Below are positions 36,864 through 45,778 of a stretch of DNA of 64,000 nt, in pieces. The notes below the pieces were generated by a model. That model searched no databases, had not been told where the DNA came from, and saw nothing but the letters and a program-made list of their open reading frames with translations. Position 1 is the stretch's first letter; every line of letters starts with the position of its first letter. The stretch is taken from positions 1 to 64,000 of the forward strand of contig NZ_JAGGLL010000002.1 in NCBI RefSeq assembly GCF_017874425.1, read 5' to 3'. Both the position numbers and the translations under genes were made by a program. Source of the stretch: Clostridium punense. Its GTDB lineage: Bacteria > Bacillota > Clostridia > Clostridiales > Clostridiaceae.

Positions 36864-37373
36864 CTATTTTTTTGAAAGAATCACATCCATAAAGCTTACA
36901 TTAAGCTCCTTTGAAAGTTGGTCTAGTTTTGCTACTTGAGCTTGTGCTCCTTTCGCAGCCTCATATCCTTTAGCTCCAGCAATTACTGCCTCAAAGCCAT
37001 TCATGTATTTATTATGAATAAATGTTGCTTCTTCACTATGTTCAACTTTCTCTGCTTTCTCTTTAATCTCCATTAACTTACTTACATTTTCATTTACACT
37101 TTTATTTTCTTTAATTTCCTCAATAGCTTTTGAAGCTTCTGAAGTTAAATTCTTCATTGCCTTTACATAAGCAAAATCTGTTTTATATCTGTTAATTTCA
37201 TAAGTTATAGGTTTTTTAGCAATAAAAATATTATAGGCACTTACTCCTAAAGTTAAAATTAACACTAAAGATATAATGGTTTTTATTATTCCTTTTACAA
37301 ACTTTATTGCTAAAATTAATAAGCCAAGTGCAACTAGAAGTATAATAACATTATCCATTGTAAACCCTTCCAT
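36864..37373 (-). CDS. small membrane protein of unknown function
   Basis: 169 residues. Two closely spaced hydrophobic segments in the first 55 residues (IILLVALGLLILAIKFV and IISLVLILTLGVSAYNIF), then a mostly helical, charged region rich in Glu/Lys and Ala (SEASKAIEEIKENK; GYEAAKGAQAQVAKLDQL) that looks like a coiled coil. I do not recognise a family. ATG 37373 has GGGGG 6 nt upstream; an in-frame ATG five codons later is possible. Single gene with its own terminator. Confidence 0.75.
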   Translation of the reverse strand: MEGFTMDNVIILLVALGLLILAIKFVKGIIKTIISLVLILTLGVSAYNIFIAKKPITYEINRYKTDFAYVKAMKNLTSEASKAIEEIKENKSVNENVSKLMEIKEKAEKVEHSEEATFIHNKYMNGFEAVIAGAKGYEAAKGAQAQVAKLDQLSKELNVSFMDVILSKK

Positions 37374-38083
37374 ACTTTTCCCCCTTTATTAAATAATTGA
37401 CAAATTCCCTTTGTTCAGCAACTTCTGAAGCAAATTTAGAATACCACCAAGTCAACTTACCTAATCTGACCACCAACTGCTTAAAGAATATGGCAGACTT
37501 AACCTTCGAAAATGTTGCTAAACCTTTACTATGATTATACCATGAATATTTGTGCTTTCTGTATAAGATTATAAAAAAAACTCAGATTAGATTATATAAT
37601 TACAATCATCAAATTATACTTTATAAATAATTAAAAATATGAAGTTCTAAATCTTACATTCTTCTATTTAGTATTGTAACTTATAAACGATAATAGTATA
37701 GTTAACATCATTTTTTCTTATAATTATACATAATAGGATAACTTTTTTAATTGATTATTGATTTAATTAAACTATAGTTATATAATTAGTTGTTGAAAAC
37801 TTGGAAAAGTTTAGTTTTTCAACAAATATTTACATAATAATTTTATTTTGCCTCAACCTTATAGTTTACCTAAGTTATAGGGTTATGAAGAAGCAAAGCA
37901 CTTCCATCAATATGTCCCTAAGGATTTGAGTAAAAGAATTTCCTTATCTATAGCTTTATTTTTATTCCCTAAAAACTTAAAAGTCATAGGAAATGAAATT
38001 GGAAGTCTCATTAATAATTAAAATTAAGCTATGTTAATTTTAACATTTAGCTTTTTATAGATAATACTTTATGGAGGTACAAT
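37374..38083. other. 710-bp intergenic region with repeat copy B
   Basis: Holds the dispersed repeat (37410-37523), a hairpin GTTGAAAAACT-like stem at about 37790-37826 (TTGTTGAAA/TTTTTCAACAA), and AT-rich leader sequence of the MCP fusion gene. I looked for a c-di-GMP aptamer here and did not find the conserved core. Confidence 0.5.
37410..37523 (-). repeat. dispersed palindromic (MITE-like) repeat, copy B
   Basis: Read on the minus strand it starts GTTTAGCAACATTTTCGAAG, continues AAGTCTGCCATATTCTT and ends TTTGCTTCAGAAGTTGCTGA, matching both ends of copy A at 1010-1137. The internal 11-bp stem of copy A is not kept. Confidence 0.7.
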
Positions 38084-40552
38084 ATGTTTGGGAAAAAGAA
38101 AAAAACTGTTGCTTCAGAAGATATGAACTCATCTATAGCTTTTGATAGTATAACAGAGATTAATTCTACTGGCAGTAATTTGCCTATGCTGAAGTATAAT
38201 CAACAATGCATTTCTCAAAGAATAGTTAATAAGGTTGAAGATGCTACTTCTGTTACTGAAAATCTTATTTCTATGATAAATGATATTGCAAGTCAAGTTG
38301 AGGTACAAATGGAATCTATTGAAAAGGTGTCTGACGGTGTTAGAGAGTATAGTGCTTTTGCAGAAGAAGTTATGGCTAACACTGACAATACTAGATCTAT
38401 TGCAGAAGAGACTCTTGTTACTGCAAGAAAAGGAACTGAAGCTGTACATAAATCAATCGATGCTATGGATGAAATCAAGTCTTCTGTAGATAATGTAAGT
38501 TCCTTGGTAAATAATTTAAGTCATAAAGCAACTCAAATTAATGACATGCTAGAGATTATTAAAAGTATATCAAAGCAGACAAACCTACTTGCACTAAATG
38601 CTGCCATCGAAGCAGCAAGAGCTGGCGAAGCAGGAAAAGGCTTTACAGTAGTTGCTACAGAAGTAAAAAAGTTAGCCGAAATGAGTGCTGAGTCTGCTGA
38701 ACACATATCTAAAAATATAGTGGAAATAAATAATAGCGTTGCACAAACCCTTGATGCAATGAAAGTAAGTTCTTCGAAAGTAAATGAGGGTACAGAAATA
38801 GCCCATAATACTCTTCAGGTTTTTGACGAAATCACTGAGGCTGTAACTAGCACTACTGAAGTTGTTAAAGAAATTAGTAATGCTACAGCTTCTCAAACTA
38901 ACGTTTTAGAAAAAATTATGTATGCTACTGAAGATATGACAAAGGTTGCTGCTCACTTAGAGCAAATGGCTCAATATGCATCCCTTAACACTGCATATAC
39001 CAAAACCTCATTAATTGCATTAGATGATGTATCAAAAGATATGCAAATTCTTACTAATGAATTGTTAAATGAAATAAAAATTAGTGAAGAAAAAAAGGAA
39101 ACTGTGCTTCGTACATGCCAGGGAAAACCACTTAGTATTGACCCTGCTAATTGCATTGATATGGATGGTAACCAAATACTATCTAATGTTCATAGTGGGC
39201 TAATTTCTCTTTCCCCTGAAGGAAATATCCTTCCTGGAATTGCTAAAAGCTGGTATGTAGAAGAAGATGGTCTTACATGGATATTCAACTTAAGAAAAGG
39301 TATAAAGTTTCACAATGGAAAAGAAGTAACTTCTGAAGATGTTGTATACTCATTACAAAGATTATTAGATCCTAATTTAAAAGCTGATAATGCTTGGTAC
39401 CTAGACTTCTTAGAAGGTGCTCATGAATTTATATCAAGGCAAGCTTCTTCCGTTTCAGGTATTAAAGCCCTAGACAAGTATAGAGTAAAATTAAAATTAA
39501 TGTCTCCTTATATGGGATTTTTACTAAATTTAGGACAAGTTGCTACTTCTATAATGTGTAAAGATGATTCTTTAAAAGGAAATATAACTGGTTGCGGTGC
39601 CTTCGTTATTAAAGAGTTTACTGATAACATATGTATTTTAGAAGCCTTTAAAGATTATTATGGGGGTACTCCTTATGTAGATAAAGTTGAAATTAACTTT
39701 AATACTTCAGATTCTATTAATAAGTTTATAAACGGTGATTACGATTTTATAGTTGCTGATACTGATAATGCAATTAGTGAAATTAAATCTAAAACAGGTT
39801 TAGAGCCTAAAGTCGCTGGGGTGCTTGGTTCCGCTTACTTTGCCTTAAATTTAGAGAGCTCATCCCCTCTTGTTCATAGCAAAGAAGCTAGAAAAGCAAT
39901 TAACTTAGCAATTAATAAAGATAGGATAGTTAAAGAAGTTCTTGGAAGACTAGGGATTGCTTCAAAAGGCCCAATTCCACCTGCTATGTTAAATGGAACT
40001 ACTGGCAAAGGTTATGATTATAATCCATCACTTGCAAAAAGTATTCTTCAAAAGGAAGGACTTACAAATAAAACTTTTAAAATTAACTTGCGTGATACAG
40101 ACACTGAAGATACTACCAATGGAAAAGTATTTAAACTTATCGTGGAAGACTTAAACTCCATCGGTATAAAGTGTGATATTAAGTTAGTTAAAGCTAGTGA
40201 ATACATGAAAGCCGATGTGATTAAAAACTGTGATGGTTTCATGAGTAGGTGGATTGCAGATACTGGTGATTTGGATAACTTCCTTCAACCGATCTTTAAT
40301 TATGAAAACCCTACTAACTTTACTAGATACAATAGCAAAGAAGTTATGGAATTACTGGACCTTGCTAAAAAGGTTATTAATCCTCAGAAGAGATTAGAAA
40401 TGTATAAGCAAATTCAAAACATAGTTGTAGACGATGCTCCGTGGATTTTCTTATATCACCCACAAAAGGCATTTGTTCACAAAAAAGAAGTGCTTGGCTT
40501 AAGACAAAGTATTACTGGTGCATATAATTATGATGATGTAATTATATCTTAA
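38084..40552 (+). CDS. soluble chemoreceptor fused to family 5 solute-binding protein
   Basis: 822 residues, no signal peptide and no membrane segment. Residues 50-330 are an MCP signalling domain; the tip (from about residue 165) has [20 protein letters not shown] and [16 protein letters not shown]. Residues 340-822 are a complete SBP_bac_5 domain (oligopeptide/nickel-binding type): [42 protein letters not shown] and the C-terminal [15 protein letters not shown]. Normally such domains are exported; here the sensor must act in the cytoplasm, as in the SgrR regulator. It may report an intracellular peptide or metabolite to CheA. One frame, with no stop or frameshift between the halves. ATG follows TGGAGG. 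Confidence 0.92.
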   Translation: MFGKKKKTVASEDMNSSIAFDSITEINSTGSNLPMLKYNQQCISQRIVNKVEDATSVTENLISMINDIASQVEVQMESIEKVSDGVREYSAFAEEVMANTDNTRSIAEETLVTARKGTEAVHKSIDAMDEIKSSVDNVSSLVNNLSHKATQINDMLEIIKSISKQTNLLALNAAIEAARAGEAGKGFTVVATEVKKLAEMSAESAEHISKNIVEINNSVAQTLDAMKVSSSKVNEGTEIAHNTLQVFDEITEAVTSTTEVVKEISNATASQTNVLEKIMYATEDMTKVAAHLEQMAQYASLNTAYTKTSLIALDDVSKDMQILTNELLNEIKISEEKKETVLRTCQGKPLSIDPANCIDMDGNQILSNVHSGLISLSPEGNILPGIAKSWYVEEDGLTWIFNLRKGIKFHNGKEVTSEDVVYSLQRLLDPNLKADNAWYLDFLEGAHEFISRQASSVSGIKALDKYRVKLKLMSPYMGFLLNLGQVATSIMCKDDSLKGNITGCGAFVIKEFTDNICILEAFKDYYGGTPYVDKVEINFNTSDSINKFINGDYDFIVADTDNAISEIKSKTGLEPKVAGVLGSAYFALNLESSSPLVHSKEARKAINLAINKDRIVKEVLGRLGIASKGPIPPAMLNGTTGKGYDYNPSLAKSILQKEGLTNKTFKINLRDTDTEDTTNGKVFKLIVEDLNSIGIKCDIKLVKASEYMKADVIKNCDGFMSRWIADTGDLDNFLQPIFNYENPTNFTRYNSKEVMELLDLAKKVINPQKRLEMYKQIQNIVVDDAPWIFLYHPQKAFVHKKEVLGLRQSITGAYNYDDVIIS

Positions 40553-40681
40553 CTATATATACAGAGAGACCAAAGTGAAGACTTGACTTATACGTGAAAC
40601 TTATCTTGGGTTTCTTAATACTATTAAACATAAATAAAATTAAATTCCGTTATGGAAGTCTATATATGTATAATTTTTAAA

Positions 40682-40715
40682 AAGAAGCTTGGGAAAGTTA
40701 TTTCCTAAGCTTCTT
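40682..40715. terminator. bidirectional terminator overlapping hemerythrin stop
   Basis: AAGAAGCTT...AAGCTTCTT with GGAAA/TTTCC inside and TTTTTT on the right. The stop codon of the hemerythrin gene (40705-40707) lies within the hairpin. Confidence 0.9.
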
Positions 40716-41112
40716 TTTTAATAGTTTCAGAATAATGCTTATCTCTAATTAAAATATGATCAATAATCCATTTTGATAAAAATTCAAGTATATCTAAAAT
40801 ATAAGCGTCCTGCTGGTATTCAACCTTATTTAAATCAATCTCTGCGAATTTTCTTATAAAAGCATCATGTTCAATCTTATGAGATAGGAGCTTTTTATAA
40901 TTATTCTTTATGAGATATTCTTCCTCTTGAGAAAAATGAAAAACAGTGTAGTCTTTTAGTTCTGATATTATTTCCATTATTCTATCATACTTATCAATTG
41001 CTAAACTATTATTTAAAAGTTCATAAGCTCTACTACTTATCTCAAACAATTTTTTATGTTGTTCATCTACAAAATCAACACCTAGTTTGTACTCTTCCTT
41101 CCATTGAAACAT
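40705..41112 (-). CDS. bacteriohemerythrin
   Basis: 135-residue four-helix protein binding O2 at a di-iron site. Ligand pattern: DEQHKKLFE, HFSQEEEYL, HKIEHDAF and IIDHILIRDKHY. In clostridia it may sense or buffer oxygen and often accompanies chemotaxis proteins. ATG 41112 follows AGGAGG; the longer frame to 41157 adds a stretch before this site. Converges with the MCP fusion gene. Confidence 0.95.
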   Translation of the reverse strand: MFQWKEEYKLGVDFVDEQHKKLFEISSRAYELLNNSLAIDKYDRIMEIISELKDYTVFHFSQEEEYLIKNNYKKLLSHKIEHDAFIRKFAEIDLNKVEYQQDAYILDILEFLSKWIIDHILIRDKHYSETIKKEA

Positions 41113-41456
41113 AATTATTCCTCCTAGCAAAATATATAGCATAAGTTCATAATACATTATTATAACACTTTTTTCATATAAATTCAGTAATCTATGTTAC
41201 ATTTTAATTAATGTTCTGTTTTTGTTTCTTATTTCACTAATTTTTTATTTTGGAAGAAAGCATCTTATTTTGTTAAGGATTATTATTAAATCCTGTATAA
41301 AATCAATTTTATACATTAATTCTTTCCTCAAAACTAGATAATCATCTTATTAAAACCATGTAATATATAACTATGACAAAATTTAATAAAGATTTGCATT
41401 TATACAAATCTTTAAGGTATCCAAAGTTAACTGTTATACAGCGCTTTCAGGAGATT
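41113..41456. other. intergenic, promoter of hemerythrin and terminator
   Basis: AT-rich; includes the hairpin 41388-41413. No gene supported: a plus-strand frame starting 41373 runs into the antisense of the SPOCS gene and has no ribosome binding site. Confidence 0.5.
41388..41413 (-). terminator. terminator after SPOCS gene A
   Basis: AAAGATTTG/CAAATCTTT with 8-nt loop, followed on the minus strand by ATTAAATTTT. Confidence 0.7.
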
Positions 41457-42410
41457 TTATACCTCACAGGGCTTTCCTACAAACACCTGCTGTCTTTGCA
41501 ATATAGTAAGAGTTATATTTATTACTGTATTTTCTTTTATTGTATCAAAGGTAGAAAATTTCTCTGGAGAGTTTTTCACAATTGTGGCTTCAAGTTTTCT
41601 ATTAAACTCACTTATTTTCATATCTTCTAGATTGCAGTATATTTCATCGCTAAATTGCTGTGAAGTGCCTTTACCTTCCATGGTATTATCTAACTCTGTA
41701 GAATTAAACACCTTAATTGGAAGTATTTTATCACCACTCTTTTCACCTAACTTAGGTTCTCTAGAAAAGTTTAATTCTACAACGCACTTAAAGGGTTGCT
41801 TTAGTATAACTTTTTTAATACTACCAATTACTTTATTTATTTTTATCTCTTCAGCTGTAGTATATTTAACTTGTTTTTCAATAACTCCCTCTAGAAACAT
41901 CTTATTTGAATATGGAACTAAATCACTAGAAGTTATGATTAATTTTTTATCCACATCTTCTATGCTAAAAATTTGTTCTGAAAACTTAGTAACCGCTTCT
42001 AAGGCAATTTCTATATCCATTGCTGATAATACCACTGGAAATACACCTACTACAGTTTCAGGTTTCATATTAATCTCCATAGCCTCACTGATGCATTGCT
42101 TTATATTTGTAATGGTCTGAAACTGATCCTTTGGGGTAACACTATTTTTTTCTGACTGTTCTCCTCCTTTATAATTTTTCTCTTTATCTTCCTTATCTAT
42201 GTTTTCTGAGTCTATTTTCATAGTTTTTGCTTCTCCAATTCCCTCTAGTTTGTCTACTTCAACTACTTCATCCTTTTTTTCTTTATTTTTTTCTCGTGCC
42301 TTTTTTCTTGCAATGTCAAATAGTAACCTAATTGCCTGTGGCTGTTTTTCCTTTGGTACAGTTTTAGCTATATGTTCTAATGCTAAGGTAATATTATTCT
42401 TTTCTGTCAT
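41457..42410 (-). CDS. SPOCS (DUF3794) protein A, spore-envelope candidate
   Basis: 317 residues. A helical N-terminus (1-45), a Lys/Glu-rich low-complexity linker (about 45-95), then a SPOCS domain (about 105-317): VVGVFPVVLSAMDIEIALEA, ITSSDLVPYSNKMFLEGVIEKQVKY, and the C-terminal NITLTILQRQQVFV. The same motifs (LVPYTNKLFLAG, VLQTQQVFI) recur in the two paralogues nearby. SPOCS domains occur in SipL and SafA/SpoVID-like spore morphogenesis proteins and exosporium proteins. ATG follows AAGGAG. Confidence 0.85.
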   Translation of the reverse strand: MTEKNNITLALEHIAKTVPKEKQPQAIRLLFDIARKKAREKNKEKKDEVVEVDKLEGIGEAKTMKIDSENIDKEDKEKNYKGGEQSEKNSVTPKDQFQTITNIKQCISEAMEINMKPETVVGVFPVVLSAMDIEIALEAVTKFSEQIFSIEDVDKKLIITSSDLVPYSNKMFLEGVIEKQVKYTTAEEIKINKVIGSIKKVILKQPFKCVVELNFSREPKLGEKSGDKILPIKVFNSTELDNTMEGKGTSQQFSDEIYCNLEDMKISEFNRKLEATIVKNSPEKFSTFDTIKENTVINITLTILQRQQVFVGKPCEV

Positions 42411-42687
42411 TTATAATGCTCCTTATAATTATTACTAGAAAACTAGGGTAAATAATTACCTTCTTTATAAAATTAAGTTCTATACTTATTGCATATTATA
42501 TAGGAAAATAGAATTAATACTTAATTCTTTTACTAATTTTATGATCATTCTTTTAATGCTTTTTGAAAATCAACAAAACAAGTTTTACCATGCACCCCTA
42601 TAAACTACTTGAAATTTTAAAGGAAAAATTGTATTACATTCATTAGGATTTTAACAAATTTTAAATTTAAGGTTTGACTAAAAATAA

Positions 42688-42721
42688 ACTTTGGTTGAAG
42701 ATTAATTATCTCAGCCAAAGT
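42688..42721 (-). terminator. terminator after Cys-rich gene
   Basis: ACTTTGG/CCAAAGT stem; minus-strand tail TTTATTTTTAG. Second in a row after the hairpin at 42753-42772. Confidence 0.7.
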
Positions 42722-42752
42722 CATTGAATAACTGATGTTATTTGTTTGAGAA

Positions 42753-42772
42753 GGAAACCCCGAAGGGTTTCC
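42753..42772 (-). terminator. hairpin just after Cys-rich gene
   Basis: GGAAACCC/GGGTTTCC with a 4-nt loop, tail TTCTC. Weak T-run. Confidence 0.55.
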
Positions 42773-42791
42773 AAAGTTTATTTTAAGCTGA

Positions 42792-43400
42792 TTAGCAGCT
42801 TGATTTAGCCATAACTGAAAGTGATGGAGCCATTACATCAAGAATATTAGAAATTCCGCCACCTACTGCTGGGTTATTAGCTTCAATAATTCTTACATAG
42901 TAAGTGCAGCAGTTTGGACAGCTAGCACATTCACAGTAACTAAAGCAGAAAGAGGTTGTTAGCTCTTCAACTGGTGTATCAACAAAGTTTACTCTATATT
43001 CCCAAGTTCCGCATGGAATTTCTTCTCCATTATTATCGCAAACTTTAAATAATCCAAAAGTTAAAGTTGATGGAACTGTAGATGCAGCTATTGTTCTATA
43101 TTGAATTATACAGTTGAAATCAAATTTTACTGTTGGCATTTTTAAACAACTTGTATCAATTGAAACACAACCTAAGGATCTTGGTACCCAGTTTATTGGT
43201 GCTCCAGTTGCAGTTGTTGTTGATGGTATTTTAGCCATAGTTCCATTATTGCACTCAAACAATATTCCATAAGCACATGGGCTCTTTGGATAGCAGTGAG
43301 CATATTTATGATCTTCACAGCATGGCTCATGGTAATCGCATCTATCACATTTTTTATCTTCATATTTATGGTCTTCTGGTCCATTGTAATTTAGTTTCAT
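42792..43400 (-). CDS. Cys-rich protein, probable spore coat/exosporium component
   Basis: 202 residues with about 18 cysteines. The N-terminus (1-45) is rich in His, Asp, Tyr and Cys (DHKYEDKKCDRCDYHEPCC). The rest is beta-rich (VKFDFNCIIQYRT; TFGLFKVCDNNGEEIPCGTWEYRVNF) with a second cluster, CECASCPNCCTYYVRI. It resembles the DUF4489 type of clostridial protein (low certainty). Disulfide-rich proteins of this sort build spore outer layers. ATG follows AAAAGGAG. Lies between two SPOCS genes on the same strand. Confidence 0.75.
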   Translation of the reverse strand: MKLNYNGPEDHKYEDKKCDRCDYHEPCCEDHKYAHCYPKSPCAYGILFECNNGTMAKIPSTTTATGAPINWVPRSLGCVSIDTSCLKMPTVKFDFNCIIQYRTIAASTVPSTLTFGLFKVCDNNGEEIPCGTWEYRVNFVDTPVEELTTSFCFSYCECASCPNCCTYYVRIIEANNPAVGGGISNILDVMAPSLSVMAKSSC

Positions 43401-43526
43401 ATTATAAAATCTCCTTTTTAATCTAATTTATTAATTCTATTTATATAAAAGAGTTACTCTCTCTAAAATTCTTAATAATGAAAAGGTAATTTTGTTAATT
43501 GCTTAAAGTCTTTTATAAGGCTTGTC

Positions 43527-44366
43527 CTAATATCTGTCTCTTCTAATGGGCCTTGCAACCATACCTTTTCCTGGTATGCAGCTTACTTCTACATCATTAT
43601 AACAATCACAAGAATTATACTGTTCTTCACAATGTCTTTCTACTTGCACTTCACATTCAGGTTCTGGAATGAAAACCTGTTGAGTTTGTAAAACTTTAAG
43701 ATCTATATAAACAACCATCTTTTCAATAAAGTTTGTGAAAAAATTTACTCCTGGGAATTGATCTAAAACTTGATTGTTACGATTGTAAATATCAGTCTCT
43801 AGAATTTTTGTCCATTCTACTTCACAGAAGATTGGTTCAAAGTATTTATTGTAGTGCATCCAGTTGTCTTCTCCCTCATCTTGACATACCATATTTTGAT
43901 CTAAAACGTTTGATTTTGATTTATAGGAATTGCCAAAATCAGGTTGTCTAACAAATTTTACTGCTGTAACACATCTAAAGTCAGCATTAATAACCTGATG
44001 TCTTATACTTCCACTGAAGCTAGTTGGATTTTCTGTGTCAGATGTGGAATATTGTATATTCTTTTGAACATATCCTGCTAAGAATAATTTATTTGTATAT
44101 GGTACTAAATGACATTGTGTTATGCATACTTTTTTATCAATTGTTTTGATATCAAAAGCTGGTTCATCTAAAACTACTTCTTTTTCTAAATCTATTTGAA
44201 CTTTAACTTCAGATAGAACTACTGGAACCTTTACCACCATTGGACCTGCATATCCATATGGATGATAATGCTCGTTGCTACATTCTCCTACATTTACTGG
44301 ATCAACTGCAATTGGTGGACAATCTCCGCAATTACAATTATTAAAGGTTGCATGATTCTTAAACAC
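43527..44366 (-). CDS. SPOCS (DUF3794) protein B, Cys-rich ends
   Basis: 279 residues. Short Cys-rich N-terminus (NNCNCGDCPP), a long SPOCS-like domain (VVKVPVVLSEVKVQIDLEKEV; CHLVPYTNKLFLAGYVQKNIQY; VYIDLKVLQTQQVFIPEP) and a Cys-rich tail (CEEQYNSCDCYNDVEVSC) ending in basic residues. Cysteine tails could crosslink in a coat or exosporium lattice. Start is GTG 44366, 8 nt after GGAG. Neighbours 42792 and 44767 are of the same class. Confidence 0.83.
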   Translation of the reverse strand: MFKNHATFNNCNCGDCPPIAVDPVNVGECSNEHYHPYGYAGPMVVKVPVVLSEVKVQIDLEKEVVLDEPAFDIKTIDKKVCITQCHLVPYTNKLFLAGYVQKNIQYSTSDTENPTSFSGSIRHQVINADFRCVTAVKFVRQPDFGNSYKSKSNVLDQNMVCQDEGEDNWMHYNKYFEPIFCEVEWTKILETDIYNRNNQVLDQFPGVNFFTNFIEKMVVYIDLKVLQTQQVFIPEPECEVQVERHCEEQYNSCDCYNDVEVSCIPGKGMVARPIRRDRY

Positions 44367-44766
44367 GATTTCATCTCCATTTTCATCTACAAGTATATGA
44401 AAACTTAAGATTATCTTATTTAACTAATTTTTAATCTTTAGATTGTTTGTGTTTGCTGCTCAACTCTTAAGTTTCATATCTAATAATATACTATTCTGGA
44501 GAATAAAAGTTGTTACAGCTTGTCAGAAAAATTTAGAACAACTTTTAAATTGTTTTTTTCGACAAAACTATGTATTTAAAATGAATTTACTAGAGAAATT
44601 AGACCATATTCATATGACCTCTTACACACAGTTAATGTTATTTGTATATCCGTTATTTTTCATTTCCACTATAAAACACCGTAGTATCGAGGCTTTATCA
44701 ACATACTTTTCACTAAAAAAGAAGTGAGCCTATCATAGTTCACTTCTAAACCAACTTTTATAGTAT
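44367..44766. other. intergenic between SPOCS genes B and C
   Basis: Contains the SPOCS C terminator (44720-44747) and presumably a sporulation promoter for SPOCS B. A 94-codon plus-strand frame (44443-44727) ends inside the terminator and has no ribosome binding site; not called. Confidence 0.5.
44720..44747 (-). terminator. terminator of SPOCS gene C
   Basis: AGAAGTGA/TCACTTCT with TTTTTTTAGTG following on the minus strand. Confidence 0.88.
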
Positions 44767-45552
44767 TTACTCTTTATGTTCTAGCTCTGGTGAATGACCT
44801 TTATTAGAACTCATATTTTCTTTATTCAAAGCTATGCAATCTCCTAAGTTTGAGATGAATACCGACTGATTTTGTAGCACTTTTAAACCTATATGAAGTG
44901 CCATTTTCATAATTACTTTTTCACCCAACTGATTCTTTTTAACAACTTTATCCTTACAATCTAGGATATTAATAATATTTGTTTCCAAAATTTTAACCCA
45001 ATCAAGTTCACAATAGACTTTTTCCTCAGGTTTATTATAGTAAACCCAAGACTGCTCCTTAACTTCTTTATTTAAACCAATACTTTTAAGTACTTCTACT
45101 GATTTCTTAGTGACTTTTCCATACCTTGGTTCTATCTCAAAGGGCACCTGGGTTACAACCTTAAAAGGTAGCCTTATGGTCATGTGTTTTAATTTACCAC
45201 TACTTAAAGATTCAATGCTTTCTCTCTCTGAATACTCAATGTATTTCTCCACGTAACCTTCAACAAATAAGTTATTTGTTGAAGGTACAATATTACATTC
45301 CTTAATTACAGTATGTTTGCTTTCAGATGATGTATAGTTTGTTTTTATTTCCAATTCTAATTCATGCTCTATATTTACTTCCAACTCCACCTGAGATAAT
45401 ACTATGGGCACCTTTGCTATTATCACATTTTCTTCTGCTTTGTTATATTGTTTACTATGACATTTTATAATTGTATTACACTCTAATACTTCTGATTCAC
45501 AGTGAATATTGCAGCGTGACATATCATTATTATTTTTATTATCATTTTTCAT
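44767..45552 (-). CDS. SPOCS (DUF3794) protein C
   Basis: 261 residues. Asn/Lys-rich N-terminus, then a SPOCS-like domain: IIAKVPIVLSQVELEVNIEHEL, CNIVPSTNNLFVEGYVEKYIEY, LPFKVVTQVPFEIEPRYG, and ALHIGLKVLQNQSVFIS. Fewer cysteines than SPOCS B. ATG 45552 has GGGGAG upstream; an earlier frame to 45579 includes that site. First gene of the minus-strand spore-envelope group. Confidence 0.83.
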   Translation of the reverse strand: MKNDNKNNNDMSRCNIHCESEVLECNTIIKCHSKQYNKAEENVIIAKVPIVLSQVELEVNIEHELELEIKTNYTSSESKHTVIKECNIVPSTNNLFVEGYVEKYIEYSERESIESLSSGKLKHMTIRLPFKVVTQVPFEIEPRYGKVTKKSVEVLKSIGLNKEVKEQSWVYYNKPEEKVYCELDWVKILETNIINILDCKDKVVKKNQLGEKVIMKMALHIGLKVLQNQSVFISNLGDCIALNKENMSSNKGHSPELEHKE

Positions 45553-45716
45553 ATACTTACTCCCCTTTCTCATCACCACAAATTCTCCTACGAATCTAAT
45601 AGATAGAATATGTCACCATATCTTTTTTACAGTATATAATATTCATGCCTTTTAAAATTGCTACTAAAACTATTATGAAATAAATACTTGATTTGCATGT
45701 TATTCATAAAAAAATC

Positions 45717-45745
45717 CCCTATGCTTCTGCTTCAGAAGTATAGGG
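45717..45745 (-). terminator. terminator of MATE gene
   Basis: CCCTATACTTCTG/CAGAAGCATAGGG stem on the minus strand, followed by ATTTTTTTATG. Confidence 0.9.
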
Positions 45746-45778
45746 AAAAGTAACATTTCAAGCTTTGTATTTAATTTT

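Larger units (their letters stand above)
42411..42791. other. intergenic with two hairpins
   Basis: Contains terminator-like stems at 42688-42721 and 42753-42772 after the Cys-rich gene. Remainder AT-rich with no gene. Confidence 0.5.

Noticed and set aside
37840-38040. Possible c-di-GMP-I aptamer upstream of the chemoreceptor fusion
   Set aside because: GAAGCAAAGCAC resembles one half of the core, but the AGGCAAACC part and the pairing scheme are absent.
38129-38449. 106-codon minus-strand frame
   Set aside because: Antisense to the MCP signalling domain of the fusion gene; low-complexity Ser/Phe/Asn product.
41584-42120. 178-codon plus-strand frame
   Set aside because: Lies entirely antisense to SPOCS gene A, which has family motifs and a good ribosome binding site.
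44443-44727. 94-codon plus-strand open reading frame between SPOCS genes
   Set aside because: No ribosome binding site, unusual composition, and it ends inside the SPOCS C terminator.
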